The position numbers were made by a program, and so were the translations under genes. A stretch of 64,000 nt of DNA from positions 53,363,538-53,427,537 of the forward strand of contig CM055103.1 of assembly GCA_029204225.1 (NCBI GenBank). The letters run 5' to 3'. This document shows positions 1 through 11,375 of the stretch, one piece after another. The number at the start of each line of letters is the position of its first letter. Positions within the stretch are counted from its first letter, which is position 1. This DNA is from Diphasiastrum complanatum (lineage: Eukaryota > Streptophyta > Lycopodiopsida > Lycopodiales > Lycopodiaceae). The notes beneath the pieces are model-generated. The model ran no database searches and was not told where the DNA came from. It saw nothing but the letters and a program-made list of their open reading frames with translations.

Positions 1-147
1 TCATTTTTGTCAAAAGATCTTATGTTTTGAACATTTTAGGCTTTACTGATGGGAATGTTCCTTTAAGGAGCTCCCATTATTCATTGTATTCCACTTATAT
101 TGAGCTTAGTGGAAATAAGGATAATGCATATCTATTATATGCATACG

Positions 148-761
148 CTAGCAGAGAATTTCTTCATGACAATACTGCCATAGAATTTGATACAAAATTT
201 GATGATGAATAGTTGACACTTTGTATTTTGGTATAATACAATCAATACATTTACATTGGGTATTTCTCCTCTCTTGTTCAATGAATTTGCAAAGCAATTC
301 TGAACATGTATGAATTTGCAAAGCAATTCTGAACATGTCATGACAATAAGAGGATATCCGAATTGACTCACCTTCTAAAAAGTGAACTTTATTCATATAA
401 AGTTGTTTTCCATGGTTTAGTAATCTTTCACAATATCCTAGTAATCCACTATGCCCGTTGCATATCCATGTAACTAAATGTGTTATTAAAGAGAATGTGG
501 GATGTGTCAAAGTGCTTGGATCTTGTGGATATAATGTTCCATCTATCCATAAATCCAAGTTTTTTTTTCCTCCTGCCCTGTAACGAGAACGATCCTCAGC
601 AGATATTTGAATTCTTTTGTCTCCTCTCTCTGCAAAGGTGCCAAATCAATAGGGATATCCACATGTAAATGATATAATGTCATCATCAAAAAAAATAATA
701 AAGTAATCAGTTGCATCAAAGTACTATGACCAGATTCTATGAAGGAAAACAAAATACTCAT
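148..761 (-). pseudogene. Coding-like stretch of unknown function, one frameshift
   Basis: Two open stretches on the minus strand (761 to 543, then 558 to 148) join if a single-base shift is allowed in the A9 run at 560-568 (T run on the plus strand). The joined reading has balanced, protein-like composition: one part has VDIPIDLAPLQREETKEF, and after the shift LDLWIDGTLYPQDPSTL is followed by an aromatic/Leu-rich part with GLLGYCERLLNHGKQ. I do not recognise the family. It could be an exon of an unrecognised host gene, a decayed gene copy or chance. No clear start codon, splice pair or partner exon was found nearby. Confidence 0.25.
281..338. repeat. Perfect tandem duplication, 29 bp x 2
   Basis: Positions 281-309 and 310-338 are identical 29-bp units starting ATGAATTTGCAAAGC. 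They lie inside the weak coding-like stretch on the opposite strand. 29 is not a multiple of three, so the duplication would shift that frame. Confidence 0.9.
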
Positions 762-1509
762 TTTTTATTATATTATATACTATGTACGATCAATCCAATC
801 TCCATGCTTGTATGCTTTATTCAAATTTGGAAATGTCGCTCATTTTTTCATTCCAATAGGTAGTTGGCGCTCATATTTTCATTCTGGTAGAAGGAATGCA
901 TATGTAAACATTTTGCAATTTTTCCAGATTCGAATTTGGAGATGGCGGTCATATTCTAGATCCAGTGAAAATATTGCCCTTTTCGTAACCAATGGAGAGA
1001 ATATTTTTGAATTTAGTCAAGTTATACTGCGAACTGTTAACAGTTCTTAACTGTAACTATAGACACTGTGGTTAGATCATTGGGAGTTGGGGAGGCCTTG
1101 GGAGTGGTGTGGGCAAGCAAATAAACAATATTGTTTTTTTTATTTTGATATTTTTCTATATCCTACATGGCATTCCTTAAAGGGTATTTTTGATATTGAG
1201 AACTCCTCTAATGTTTGCTAATTGTTGGATCTGATTGTTATTGGGATTGCATGTTTCTATACTTTTTATGAGAGAGAAAGAGAGAGAAAGATAAAGATTA
1301 AGCTATCTTTCATTGTGGATCTAGTGTTAGTGGATGTAGTTTAGGGTTAAGGGATGTTAGAGTTAGATTTGGATCTTCCATTCATGCTGAAATATGAACT
1401 ATACTATCGCTCTCATGGGAACGAATCTATGCGTGACAACTAACTTCATCTCCTTGATGCTAGATTGATTAGATCGTGGGTTGAGGATAGGCAAGGAAAG
1501 AAAACCCCA
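762..1509. other. No gene seen
   Basis: AT-rich sequence with short open frames that lack recognisable motifs. There are imperfect local duplications around 820-900 and a short GA-rich stretch at 1270-1295. It ends where similarity to the right-hand LTR of copia A begins. Confidence 0.6.
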
Positions 1510-2105
1510 CTACATGCCCTTAGACTAAAGGTGCCCTTAGTTTTAAGACAACGAAGAAGACAAAAAAGACAAAAAAGTCGAAAAGTGCCTTAGACTAAAG
1601 GCAATAAAGAAGTTGAAGGTGCTTTAGACTAAAGACAGCAAAAAATAGAAGGTGCCTTAAATCTAAGACATCGAAAAAGGTGAAAAAGCTAAAAAAGTGC
1701 TTTAGACTAAAGGAAACGAAGAAGGCGAAGATGCCTTAGAATAAAGGTAGCAAAAACATAAGTTGCCTTAGATTTAAGACAGCAAAAAAGACAGAAGGTG
1801 CCTTAGAATGGTTCTTAAGGCATTCTAACCACTTTGTCGCATTTTTGCAAAGGAGCAAAAAAGGCGAAAAGGGTGAATGTGCCTTTGGAATGGTTTCCAA
1901 GGCATTCTGGCCACTTGGCGAGTGTGTCGCATTTTTCGCTAAAGTGCGAAAACGACGAAGGTGTTTAAGAAGATGGTTAAGGCAAAAAAGAATCTTTTAA
2001 AAAGGAAAAAAATGTGAAGGTCCGAAAACATGTAGTCGACCTACACTTTTCAGGATGCTCATTACTTGAACGATTTGTTTAAGGCTGAGCATAAGAAATT
2101 TAACA
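1510..2105 (-). repeat. 3' LTR of copia A, truncated
   Basis: This matches 6018-6608 of the right-hand LTR with small indels, sharing the repeated GCCTTAGACTAAAGG-type modules and the terminal block ending TAACA. It starts (minus strand) TGTTAAATTTC directly after the polypurine tract. Similarity stops near 1510, so roughly half of the 1.15-kb LTR is missing. Confidence 0.8.
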
Positions 2106-2117
2106 CTCCCTCTTAAT
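2106..2117 (-). other. Polypurine tract of copia A
   Basis: On the minus strand the sequence reads ATTAAGAGGGAG immediately before the LTR start TGTTA. This is the usual plus-strand DNA priming site of LTR retrotransposons. Confidence 0.7.
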
Positions 2118-4520
2118 GTGGATTCTGAAAAAATTTGATCTTCAGATTTAACATATCGTTAAATCTGAGATGTTGTTCCTTTGATAGAGCCTTTGTGAAG
2201 TAATCTGCTGCCATGTAGTTTATTCTATAGAAAATCAATTCTACTTCCTTGATGTGCACCTTCTCTCTAAGGTAATGATACCTGATTTCTATATGTTTGC
2301 TTCGAGAGTGAAATCTCGAATTGAGAGAAAGTGTTATTGTGCTTTGATTGTCACAATAGATTGTTGTAGGAAGTGTTTGTGTAAGTTTGAGGTCTGCAAG
2401 AAGTTGTCTTGGCCAGATCGTCTCTTTGGTTGCATTTGTGGTAGCTATGTATTTGGATTCCGTTGATGATAATGCAACTAAGGTTTGCTTCCGGCTGTTC
2501 CATCAGATTGGGCCTTGGTTGTATAAAAATACAAATCTAGAAGTTGATTTTCTGGTGTCGACATCTCCTGCCCAGTCCGCATCTGTGTAGGCTTCAAGGA
2601 TGTTGGCAATTTGGCTGCCTCCGTAGCATATGCTGAGAGTTTTCATTGCTTGGATGTCTTTTATGACCCTTGTTAGTGCTTTCCTAATGAACTACGCCTA
2701 GATTTGACATGAACTAGCTGAGTGTACTGATCGAATATGCAAGGTCTGGTCTCGTGCAGATCATTGCATACATCAATGAGCCGATGATGGACTGAAACGG
2801 GTAGCGCTTCATCTCCTCCTTTTTTGCCTCAGTTTGAGGAGACTGTTCCTTTGATAGCTTTAGTGCAGGGTCGAGTGGAAAGAGACTGGGTTTGCAAGTG
2901 GCCATTCCATACTTTTCCAGCACATTGTTGAGATATCATTGTTGACTGATAAAGATCAGTCTGCTGGGTCAATCTCGTTGAATTTGCATTACGAGACAAT
3001 AGTGGACCCATGTCAATCATCTTGTATTTATGGGCCAACATGCATTTTGTATCATTCATTTTGTATCAGATTATTACTGAATAAGAGTGTATCATCTACG
3101 TATAGAGTGATGATGATGAAGTAATCTGATACAGACTTGAAATAGACATTCGAGTCTGTCGAGTTTGGAATGACACCATTCTCTATCATAAATGCATTGA
3201 TCTTCTAGAACCAGGCTCTAGGTAACTGTTTCAGCCCGTAGAGCGCCTTGTGGATTTTGCATACAAGGTGTTGTTGCTTGCCATTGAGTTTGTATCCCTC
3301 TGGCTACGTTATGTAGATCTCCTCTTCGATGGTTCCATTGAGGAAAGCGGTTTGGACATCCATCTGGTGGACTTCGAGATCTCTCGCGGCTGCAAAGGAG
3401 AGAAGTAGGTGGATCGACTCATGTTTGATGACTGGACTAAAGGTTTTTGAATAGTTCAGGTTTGGAATCTGAGAAAAGCCTTTGGCGACTAGTCTGGCCT
3501 TGTAACAATTTAGCCTTCCTTCACCGTCGTACTTTGCCTTGAATATCCATTTGCATGGAATCGGTTTTCGATCCTTTGGCAGCTCAATGAGTGTCCATGT
3601 TTGATTCTCCATAAGAGAATCAAATTTGGTGTCCATCACTGCTTTCCACTAGTCAGCATCAGGAGTAGACATCGTCTCATAAACGGTGTTTGGTTCCTGC
3701 ACAAAGTAGCAGGCCGGATCATCCATAAATTTGGATGGAAGCTGTCTGGACCTGTTCGAACTTCTAGGTTGAACATTGGTCCTCTGATGTGGGTTGACTC
3801 ATTGAGGTTCTGAATCATCGTCTGAGTCAGCGTCGAGATTCTACAGTTGACATTCTACATCAGAATTGACTGGTTGTTCGATCCCAAAGTCGAATTCATC
3901 AACAGCTTTTCCTTTGTGGTCGATGAACAGGTCTTTCACAAAAATGACGTCTCTACTGGTGAATGCCTTCTCGGTATCCAAATTGTAGATCTTGTATGCC
4001 TTGTGGTCTGGAGAATAGCCGATGAAGATCATTTTTCTACTCTTGTCATCTAGCTTTCTTCTTAGATCCTCAAGGATCTGATGCATCCAAACACTCGAAT
4101 ATGTTTGAGTGATGGGTTTGATCATGTCCACACCTCATAAGGTGTCTTGTCATTCAGGGCCTTAATAATGGATCAATTCTGCAAGTAGGCAGCTGTAGTA
4201 ACAGCTTCTCTCCTGAACTTCTTTGGAAGAGAGGCATGGGCCATCATGCTCTTGGCACTTTCGATGAGTGTCCGGTCCTTCCGCTCAGCTACACCATCGG
4301 ACTGAAGTGAGTAGCTAGTTGTGTATTGTTGAACTATCTCATTGTCCTTCCTTGAATTCTGTGGAGATGTACTCTCCCCCTCCATCTGTGCATAGAGCCT
4401 TGATCTTCTTCTGATTCTAGTTTCAGCAGACGTCTTGAATTGCTTGAAGAACTTGAATGCTTCAAATTTGTTCTTTAGTCCTTCGAGAGAAGTTGTCGAT
4501 GAAGGTTAGGAAATAGAGAG
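2118..4520 (-). pseudogene. Copia A pol remnant: integrase end, reverse transcriptase, RNase H
   Basis: From right to left: an integrase core trace (FIDNFSR-like, near 4490), the GVAERKDRTL block of the integrase (near 4270), an integrase-RT linker, RT start with KPIPCKWIFKAKYDGEG and KARLVAKGFSQ (3480-3600), the RT catalytic YVDD at 3091-3102 (in a different frame from its neighbours), IIGSLMYAMICTRPDLAY (2740-2800), and an RNase H end with a KEVELIF-type block near 2250. Several frameshifts and stops separate these pieces, so no functional polyprotein is possible. Confidence 0.85.
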
Positions 4521-4851
4521 CTCCTCTTCTTCTTGTTGCTGATTTGAGTGACTGGTTGTAGCACTATGTGCATAATAGTTTCTACACAGGTTCGAATGAT
4601 AAAAGCTTGAATTTGATCATGGATCGGAATTTGGTCTAGACTACATGTTGCTCTTCTTGTCAGTATAGCCTGGCTCTGTAGATCTCTTGGATCTAAAGTT
4701 TTGATTTTTTGAACACAGAGCTTGGGGATATGATCCTGAGCCTGAGGAGGATGCTGATGTTTTGATCTCCTCTTGTAGGAGCAGCGAAATTACTCTTGAT
4801 AGAGTGAGGTGTTCCTAGGTAGAAATTGCCATTACCCAATTTTCTTAGGCC

Positions 4852-5316
4852 TCAGGTAGACTCGATAATAGAGTCATGATCAGAATCTTCTATGACTGAG
4901 CCAGTTGCAGTCATCTGCTCCCTAAGATTCTTGAAGGTGTTGAGGTGACTCGAAACACTACCTGCTTCAAACATTCTGAGGGTGAAGAATTTCTTCCTCA
5001 GATGGAGCTTGGATGTAACGTCTCTAATGTCGTAGAGAGTTGCTAGGATGTCCCATTCATCCTTAGTTGTCTGAGCAGCACGTATGTGGCTGATCTGAGT
5101 GTCCTTGATATTGAGGGTGATCATGGCAAATGCTTTGCCATCTCTCAGTCTCCACTTGGTGATGATGGCTGCATCACCTTCTGGTTTGATCTCTGTGCCA
5201 TCAACGATGTCCCACAGTTCTTTGGCTAGAAGTATAACCCTCATCTTGAATAACCAGAGATGGTAGTTATCTCCATCGAGTTTTTCAATGAGAGATGAAC
5301 TAGATGATGTATCCAT
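4852..5316 (-). pseudogene. Copia A gag fragment (UBN2-like)
   Basis: An open frame of 154 codons starts MDTSSSSSLIEKLDGDNYHL and carries the usual plant copia gag features: a D-G-x-N-Y-x-x-W block followed by a predominantly helical region with KLHLRKKFFTLRM. Known family role: capsid-like structural protein that packages the element RNA. The frame ends before any zinc knuckle, matching the internal deletion. The start lies about 130 bases inside the primer site, as expected for a first ORF. Confidence 0.8.
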
Positions 5317-5450
5317 TCTGGCTGAACGAGATCGTTGGTAGAAAAAATGATGGTCAGAATACTGCTAGCTACGTGTTTGCTAGAAGGACGTCTTGATAGA
5401 AACAAGATTGGCAATCCGTAGTAGAAATGCAGATTACTGAAATGTCCGGT

Positions 5451-5459
5451 CTGATACCA
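5451..5459 (-). other. Primer binding site of copia A
   Basis: On the minus strand the sequence after the LTR end (CA) reads TGGTATCAG, complementary to the 3' end of initiator methionine tRNA. This fixes the LTR boundary at 5460. Confidence 0.75.
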
Positions 5460-6608
5460 TGTCGCAAAACGATGGGCGTGAGCGCAGCGGAAGCTCGTTT
5501 CTCATAGTGTAGGCATGTAAGAACAAAAACGCAATAGTTAGCAGCATAAATATTTAAGTAGAAGAATTCATACAGATTGCACAAATGAACGACGTAGTAG
5601 TGAGACAAAAATTGCACTCTCAAAAATTAATAACAGTGAGTACAATGGCTTGAAGTAATAACTTCAACTTGTTGAGCGTGATAACGTTGGCTACAGATTA
5701 CTCTGATTGAAAGAGAATTTCAATTAACACTTGCATAGCTTGATTCAACTAGTATATATATTTACAAGTGTCGAGAGATAAATATCTTACAAGCTTTTAA
5801 TGCTATTTACGCTAGTCTTTGTATATGTACAAAGTTGGTAACCGCTAACTGCCTTTGGGATATTTGGTTGTCCAACTGTTTCTAGGGTTGCTTATAAGTT
5901 GGTGACATCGGTCTGCCAATGCAGCAAAAACATGAAAAAAGCCAAAAAACCCGAAGGTGCCCTTAGATTGAAGGTCAGCAATTCCTGAAGGTGCCCTTGG
6001 ACTAAATGTGCTCTTAGATTAGATGTGCCCTTAGTTTTAAGACAACAAAAAAGACGAAAAAAGACGAAAAAGCCGAAAAGTGCCTTAGACTAAAGGTAGT
6101 GAAGAAGTCAAAGATGCTTTAGACTAAAGACAGCAAAAAACAGAAGGTGCCTTAAATTTAAGACAGCGAAAAAGGCGAAAAAGCCAAAAAAGTGCTTTAG
6201 ACTAAAGGCAGCGAAGAAGGCAAAGATGCCTTAGACTAAAGGTAGCGAAAACAGAAGTTGCCTTAGACTTAAGACAGCAAAAAAACTGAAAAAGCCGAAG
6301 GTGCCTTAAAATGGCTCTTAAGACATTCTAACCACTTTGTCGTATTTTTCACGAAGGGGCAAAAAGGCGAAAAGGGTGAAGGTGTCTTTGGAATGGTTTC
6401 CAAGGCATTCTGGCCACTTGGCCAGTGTGTCGCATTTTTTGCTAAAGTGCGAAAAAGACGAAGGTGTTTAGGAAGATAATTAAGGCAAAAAAGAATCTTC
6501 TAAAAAGGGAAAAGATGTGAACGTCCGAAAACATGTAGTCGGCCTTCGCTTTTCAGGATGCTCATTACTTGAACAATTTGTTTAAGGTTGAGCATAAGAA
6601 ATCTAACA
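5460..6608 (-). repeat. 5' LTR of copia A, about 1.15 kb
   Basis: It is bounded by the primer site on one side and by TGTTAGATTTC (minus-strand start, at 6608) on the other. The proximal part (5460-5940) is ordinary LTR sequence. The distal part (5941-6480) is built of degenerate modules of the type GTGCCTTAGACTAAAGG plus AAAAAGRCGAAAAAG stretches, shared with the truncated 3' LTR. Confidence 0.8.
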
Positions 6609-7490
6609 GCTCATGACTCGTTCACTCCAGATACATGCACACACAATTCACATGCAACTGAAAACCATTCACCAACAAATCTGTGTACAATACAAGTGAA
6701 TAACCAAACAGTTCTTACTTCTAACTAACTCTACGCAAAATGAAACAACAAATGCACTCAGACTAATTCACAGAACTAAACAAGAAACAAGAAACTGATT
6801 ATCTAAGAATATTAAAGCAATCCAAAGATCAAGAAACATCCATATCTTGATTCTTGGATACTTCAAAACAAGAACAAGAAATCTATTCCACTCTAATCTA
6901 CATTGCACAAATGAAAAAAAGCATGAAATTTAATCTATTCCACAACTAATCTACAGCCACATTTAAGAAATGAAAGCATGTTTATAAAAGAATCACTCAA
7001 GAAAGCTGTCATGAACAAGGAGCTTCAAGAATGCCAAGAACTCGTGGAGGATCTTCTTTATTCAACAAGAGCAAATGACATTACAAGTAAAGCTCCCTCA
7101 AAAGAGAGGGGGTCTCTTAAATAGACCAAGAGGCTGCCCATGTGGAGCCTAAGTGACAATTCTACTAATTTACAAATTTGAAGTGGAATTAGCTCTTCCA
7201 CTAGAGGTCAACATCAAAAGGTGGCTCACTCTAGTTTATTTAAGAGGGGTTTACATTTATTACATTGTCTAGAAACACTACTAGCTCCTACATGGTCATT
7301 CCTTCTCTGGGATTCACCATGAGGCTCACATGATTTTGAACTGTATTCCTAGTTAGTAATTCTCAGCTCTCATGCTCGGCTCTCATCTTCATCCTCTCTC
7401 TTCCTTCTGAGACCTCCTCGGTCAAGGGTGAGAGGTGCTCTTTATAACAGCTCACTCGGCATCTTGAAGATTCCTCGAAATCTGCCAACA
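6609..7490 (-). repeat. LTR of family X, minus-strand copy
   Basis: The reverse complement matches the X repeats at 9028 and 13578, including blocks such as GTGAGCCACCTTTTGATG followed by CCTCTAGTGGA, the TATTTAAGAG stretch and CAAGAATCAAGA. It begins TGTTGGCAGATTT at 7490. It is more diverged from the other two than they are from each other. Copia A abuts it on the left. Confidence 0.65.
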
Positions 7491-7792
7491 TAGATGGAGG
7501 ATGTAGGTCTCATGGTGCAGTGGAATTTTTTCAGTTTGAGCCATGTCGCTCATGTGATCCACTTGTGTTCAAGTCGGATTGGGGATGAGTCAGTTAGTCG
7601 AGAGTGTGTTAGATCACTCTCTATATGAGCATTGTTTGCATAATACTTTGTGTGCCAAACTTGATGGTTTGATGGTGTGCTTGAGTGTGAATCAAGTACA
7701 GGTTAGCAAAAATATGCATAACATCTTTTGGACACTCCAGACGCTACTGCAATATATTTCTTTACTCCTATCACATTTGAGCTTAAGGGAGA

Positions 7793-8252
7793 GTGTCAGA
7801 AATCAGTTTTGATCTGATTCATTTTATGTAAGCTCTAAATGTGCTATTGTAATTAATGTACAGTTAATTAGATTTGTTGTATTTAGTTGTGTTTGGGACG
7901 TGACCCGTTAGGATATATTGATCGGGCACTGATCCCGTAGACGGCTACTTGGGTTAGCCGATTATCCACACGTAGGAAAATTAGCCTGTATAGTATATTT
8001 TTTACGGAATTTGCTATACCTAAGGGCATGTTTTGAGTTTGTCAATCTTTTAGCCCATGTTGGGCCGTTTAGTCAGACATGTGCCTTTTTAGTGTGTTGA
8101 CACTTGTTGACCCCATGCATGTTGGGGCTTTTGGCATACATACAGTTTTATCTTTGTAATCTAAAGCTTTTGTCGTGCCATCTTTGAGAGCTTGTGAGAG
8201 GTGTCTATGGTGATTGATTGATGTGATCTGCATACTACACTAGATCCTAACA
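7793..8252 (+). repeat. Possible 3' LTR or solo LTR, 460 bp
   Basis: The segment starts TGTCAGAAATCAG directly after a purine-rich stretch TTAAGGGAGAG and ends CTAACA, giving TGT...ACA ends typical of LTRs. No second copy is in the window and no coding remnant could be assigned upstream (7500-7790), so the call rests on the ends alone. Confidence 0.35.
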
Positions 8253-8481
8253 AGATTTTAACAACATGCCTATCAATTTTTGTCTAAAACTAATAAACCA
8301 AACTAGCACTTTGTCTAATAACCCTCCAAACTATATAAGGCCCGAATTTGAGTTCATTTCTCACCAGTGCTAGCGAAGCCCTTGAGAAATTTTCCCACGA
8401 CCAAACTTTCTAAAAACCTCCTACAAGCCTTCTGACACAGCCTTTTGATCTACTTGTTTGCATATTTTATCTATTGTAATC

Positions 8482-9022
8482 ATGTCTTCTACCGATTCTA
8501 ACACCTCTGTTCCAACCTGATCCATCATCCAACGTGATGTTCCAACCTCAACAGACATCATGGCTTTGGCTAGCCTTGAAAGAGTGATGAAATAGTTGAC
8601 CCTCACTGAGCCTAGTGATGGGGATCCACGCCATTACTTTTTCAAATAACATTTGTATGGAATCTATCAATATTGCCTTTGACACGTGGGATAAGACCAA
8701 GGCCAAATTCTATATTACCCATCAGGGAGTAGTGGACAAGGTGTGAGTAATAGATGCCACCCTTGCTGCAATTGGCATCAATTTTGAACCGAGGGCCAAT
8801 TCTTTCCACAAGGCAACCAATTTTGTCATTAAGCCTTATGTAGACACATGTGTCGTCTTGTGCCACACCAATGATGGTTACCTCATCGAGGCCATCAGTG
8901 ATCTCGTAGTTTAGGTAGCTGCTTCACTTCTGAATCATTTCTTGATGGTGAAAAACTTGTGGAAGGATCGTATCACAAATCCTCCACCTTTTAGTCAAAT
9001 CTCAGGTAGAGTTTGAGAAGGG
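8482..9022 (+). pseudogene. Decayed ORF of unknown function upstream of an X LTR
   Basis: Two plus-strand readings join with one frameshift near 8650. The first (from ATG 8482) contains MALASLERVMK and DGDPRHYFFK. The second (from 8657) contains SINIAFDTWDKTKAKFYITH, then ATLAAIGINFEPRANSFHKA and FVIKPYVDTCVVLCHTNDG. Several in-frame stops interrupt it. It ends just before the purine stretch GAGAAGGGGAC and the X LTR at 9028, the place where the last ORF of an LTR element would sit. I do not recognise the protein. It may be an extra ORF of the X element or a captured sequence. Confidence 0.4.
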
Positions 9023-9027
9023 GACAA

Positions 9028-10032
9028 TGTTGGATGATTATGATGAATCCCCAAGATACTTGACCAGAGCTAACCAAGAGCACCTCTTCCTCGGACCGAG
9101 GAGGTCTATGAGAAGACGAGACGAACGAAGACTAAGAGCCTAGTATGAGAGCCGAGGAATACTAGTTAATACTATCAAGTAGAAACCGTTTAAGCCTCAT
9201 GGTGAATCCCGAAAGATGGAATGACCGTGTAGGAACTAGTATTTCAAATTAATAAATGCAAGTAGACGAGTGAGCCACCTTTTGATGTTGACCTCTAGTG
9301 GAGAGCATTATTTCACTTGTAATTTGTGAAATGTGGAAATGCCACTAGGATGCCACCTAAGGAGCTCTCTTGCTTATTTAAGAGACACCCTCTTTGAGAA
9401 GAAGAGCTTTTTGTGTAATGCATCTACTCCATGTCCAAATGAGAAGAGCCTTCACGAGTTTTGGTGCATCCTTTGAGCTCCTTGATCATGCTTGTTTCTT
9501 GAGTGATGCATTCATGATCTTGCCCTTCCATCTTTTGTGTGTGGTTGTAGATAGTAGAGTGGATTAGCTTCTTGCTTTTCTAGAGTGGATTAGATTTTCT
9601 GTTTTATTGTGGATTAATGTAGGAATTAGCATTCAGGTAAACTAAATAGGCTGGATTTGTGATGTAAATTTTGCATATTTTCTTACAATCCAGTTCTTGA
9701 TGTTTTTGGGTTGTCCAAGAATCAAGAAATGAGTGTTTCTTGATTCTTGGACTATTAAAATGCTATGAGATTAGTTTCTTATTTCAGTTCTATGGATTAA
9801 TATATGGTATCTTAGTTTTAGTTGGTAAGGATCTGATTCAAACTCATTTTGCAGTATTAGAGTAGGATTTCATGGCATTGCAACCATTCTTCACACTGAT
9901 TTCTTGGTTGAATACCTGACCTGCATGTTTGGTTTGAGCATGTGATTACAATTCAAGACCTTCCTTGGTGTCCTCTGACAAGCAGGACATTGCTACATTG
10001 ATTATCAGTCCCTTTTTGCCTGATTCTAGACA
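9028..10032 (+). repeat. LTR of family X, plus-strand copy 1
   Basis: It begins TGTTGGATGATTATG after a purine-rich stretch and is collinear with 13578-13816 plus 20253-21030. Shared similarity ends at TGATTC (10026). TAGACA follows, giving a probable TGT...ACA unit of about 1.0 kb. The upstream purine tract suggests a 3' LTR of a plus-strand element. No matching partner with a target duplication was found. Confidence 0.65.
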
Positions 10033-10676
10033 TTGTAATAACAAGAAAACACCAAGAAAATGCCCAACGTAGCTTGGTAACAGGCAGAAACTGCTTTGAA
10101 ACAAGAAGAAAGAACAAAAACCCGTAGACATAACCTTATAGACAAGGAATCTGTCTACATTTGGCGACATTGCTGCTTGAAACCAACCACATCTTCATTC
10201 CAAACTTGCCGCAACAGCCAGAAAACACTTTCAACCAAACACAAATGCACTCCTTCTTCTCCATTCTGATCAAAACAGACCATTCGTCTCAGCCTTCATC
10301 CCTGCATAACCCTCTTTCACCTCCATTGCTCCCTCACTGACAAGCTCCTTTCATCTCCTTCGCTTCCCTTCGCACTCCATCTCAGCCAAGCCCCTTCTCT
10401 CCCATCTTAACTGAAGCTCCTCTGTCACCATCTCAACTGAGTCCTCCTTCTCTCTTGTCTCAGTTGAGCCCCTCCGTTAAAGTCTCAATCGAGTCTGTCG
10501 TCCCTTACAAAAAACAATTTTAAAAAAAAAATCTTGACCGAGTCATTTTTTGTCTCAATTCTCAACCGAGTCTTTTTTTTGTCTCAAATCTCAACCGAGT
10601 CGAACCAAGCATCAAATTTCAACCAAGTTGGAACAAGCATCAAATCTCTACCAAGCTGTTTTTTTCATATCTTGAC
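10033..10676. other. Unassigned, pyrimidine-rich
   Basis: No gene is seen. From about 10250 the sequence is a run of degenerate CTCAACTGAG/CTCAACCGAG motifs in CT-rich context, continuing into the minisatellite that follows. It may be leader sequence of the element whose gag-like relic starts at 11027. Confidence 0.4.
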
Positions 10677-10805
10677 CACGAGTTTTGGTCATGATCTCGA
10701 TTGCGGGTTTTGGTCACGATCTCGACTGCGGGTTTTGGTCATGATCTCGATCGCGGGTTTTGGTCATGATCTTGACCGCGGGTTTTGGTCACGATCTCGA
10801 CCGAG
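10677..10805. repeat. Minisatellite, about 25 bp x 5
   Basis: Successive units of the form GGGTTTTGGTCACGATCTCG, differing by one to three bases, run head to tail. A 133-codon open frame covers the array, but its repetitive peptide follows from the array, so I do not call it a gene. Confidence 0.8.
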
Positions 10806-11026
10806 TCAAGACATGATCAGATCTCGACCTAGGCATTTAGATCACATCTCAACCGAATCGCTTAACTCCAATCTCGACTGGACCGAGATTTCTGATTGCA
10901 ATTTTGACTTAACCACCATCTTGACAGAGTCTTAGAGCTCAAAAAAAAAAAAAACACCCTCAAAAATCAAAAAACACAAAAACACCAGAAACCCATACAA
11001 AACACAAAAATACACGACAGTACACA

Positions 11027-11341
11027 ATGGACCACCATACTGATTTTGAATTCCCAGAAGATGATCCACACACAGTGATGTCTCCTACAGCTGAACAAGT
11101 CAGACATCATAGATTCTACCGAATGAGGTCCCAAATCCACAAGCCATAATCCACAAATCCATTCAAAGGACGAGAACCTGATAGAGCCAAGTCTTCACAA
11201 GCCCAAGCCCATTTTTTTGGTGTTGAGCCCTCATACACTTAAACAACCCTGAATGGAGCTTCTGCTACTCATGGATCTCATTTTGAGAAGAGAACACCCA
11301 AGCTAGATCTACCCAAGTTTGACAGTAGTTCAAACTATTGA
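11027..11341 (+). pseudogene. Gag-like relic of an LTR element
   Basis: From ATG 11027 the frame reads MDHHTDFEFPEDDPHTVMSP, then after two in-frame stops reaches KLDLPKFDSSSNY. A KLDLPKFDG-type block opens the gag core of many plant Gypsy elements. Similarity ends about 35 bases before the LTR-like segment at 11376, so the gag is cut off. It is non-functional. Confidence 0.5.
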
Positions 11342-11375
11342 ATTTCACACGTGTGGACTGTCCACAACATGTACT

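Larger units (their letters stand above)
1510..6608 (-). mobile_element. Copia-type LTR retrotransposon A, degenerate, minus strand
   Basis: Read on the minus strand the order is 5' LTR (5460-6608), primer site, gag, deleted middle, integrase end, reverse transcriptase, RNase H, polypurine tract and a truncated 3' LTR (1510-2105). The integrase-RT-RNase H order is that of copia elements. Stops and frameshifts break the pol region. The gag end to integrase core distance is far too short, so the zinc knuckle, protease and integrase N-terminus have been lost. The 3' LTR lacks its distal half, so no target-site duplication can be read. The right edge abuts an X-family LTR at 6609 exactly, suggesting insertion into or beside that repeat. 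Confidence 0.85.

Noticed and set aside
10534-10935. 133-codon plus-strand ORF
   Set aside because: It is mostly the translation of the 25-bp minisatellite, whose unit is not a multiple of three, so there is no conserved protein.
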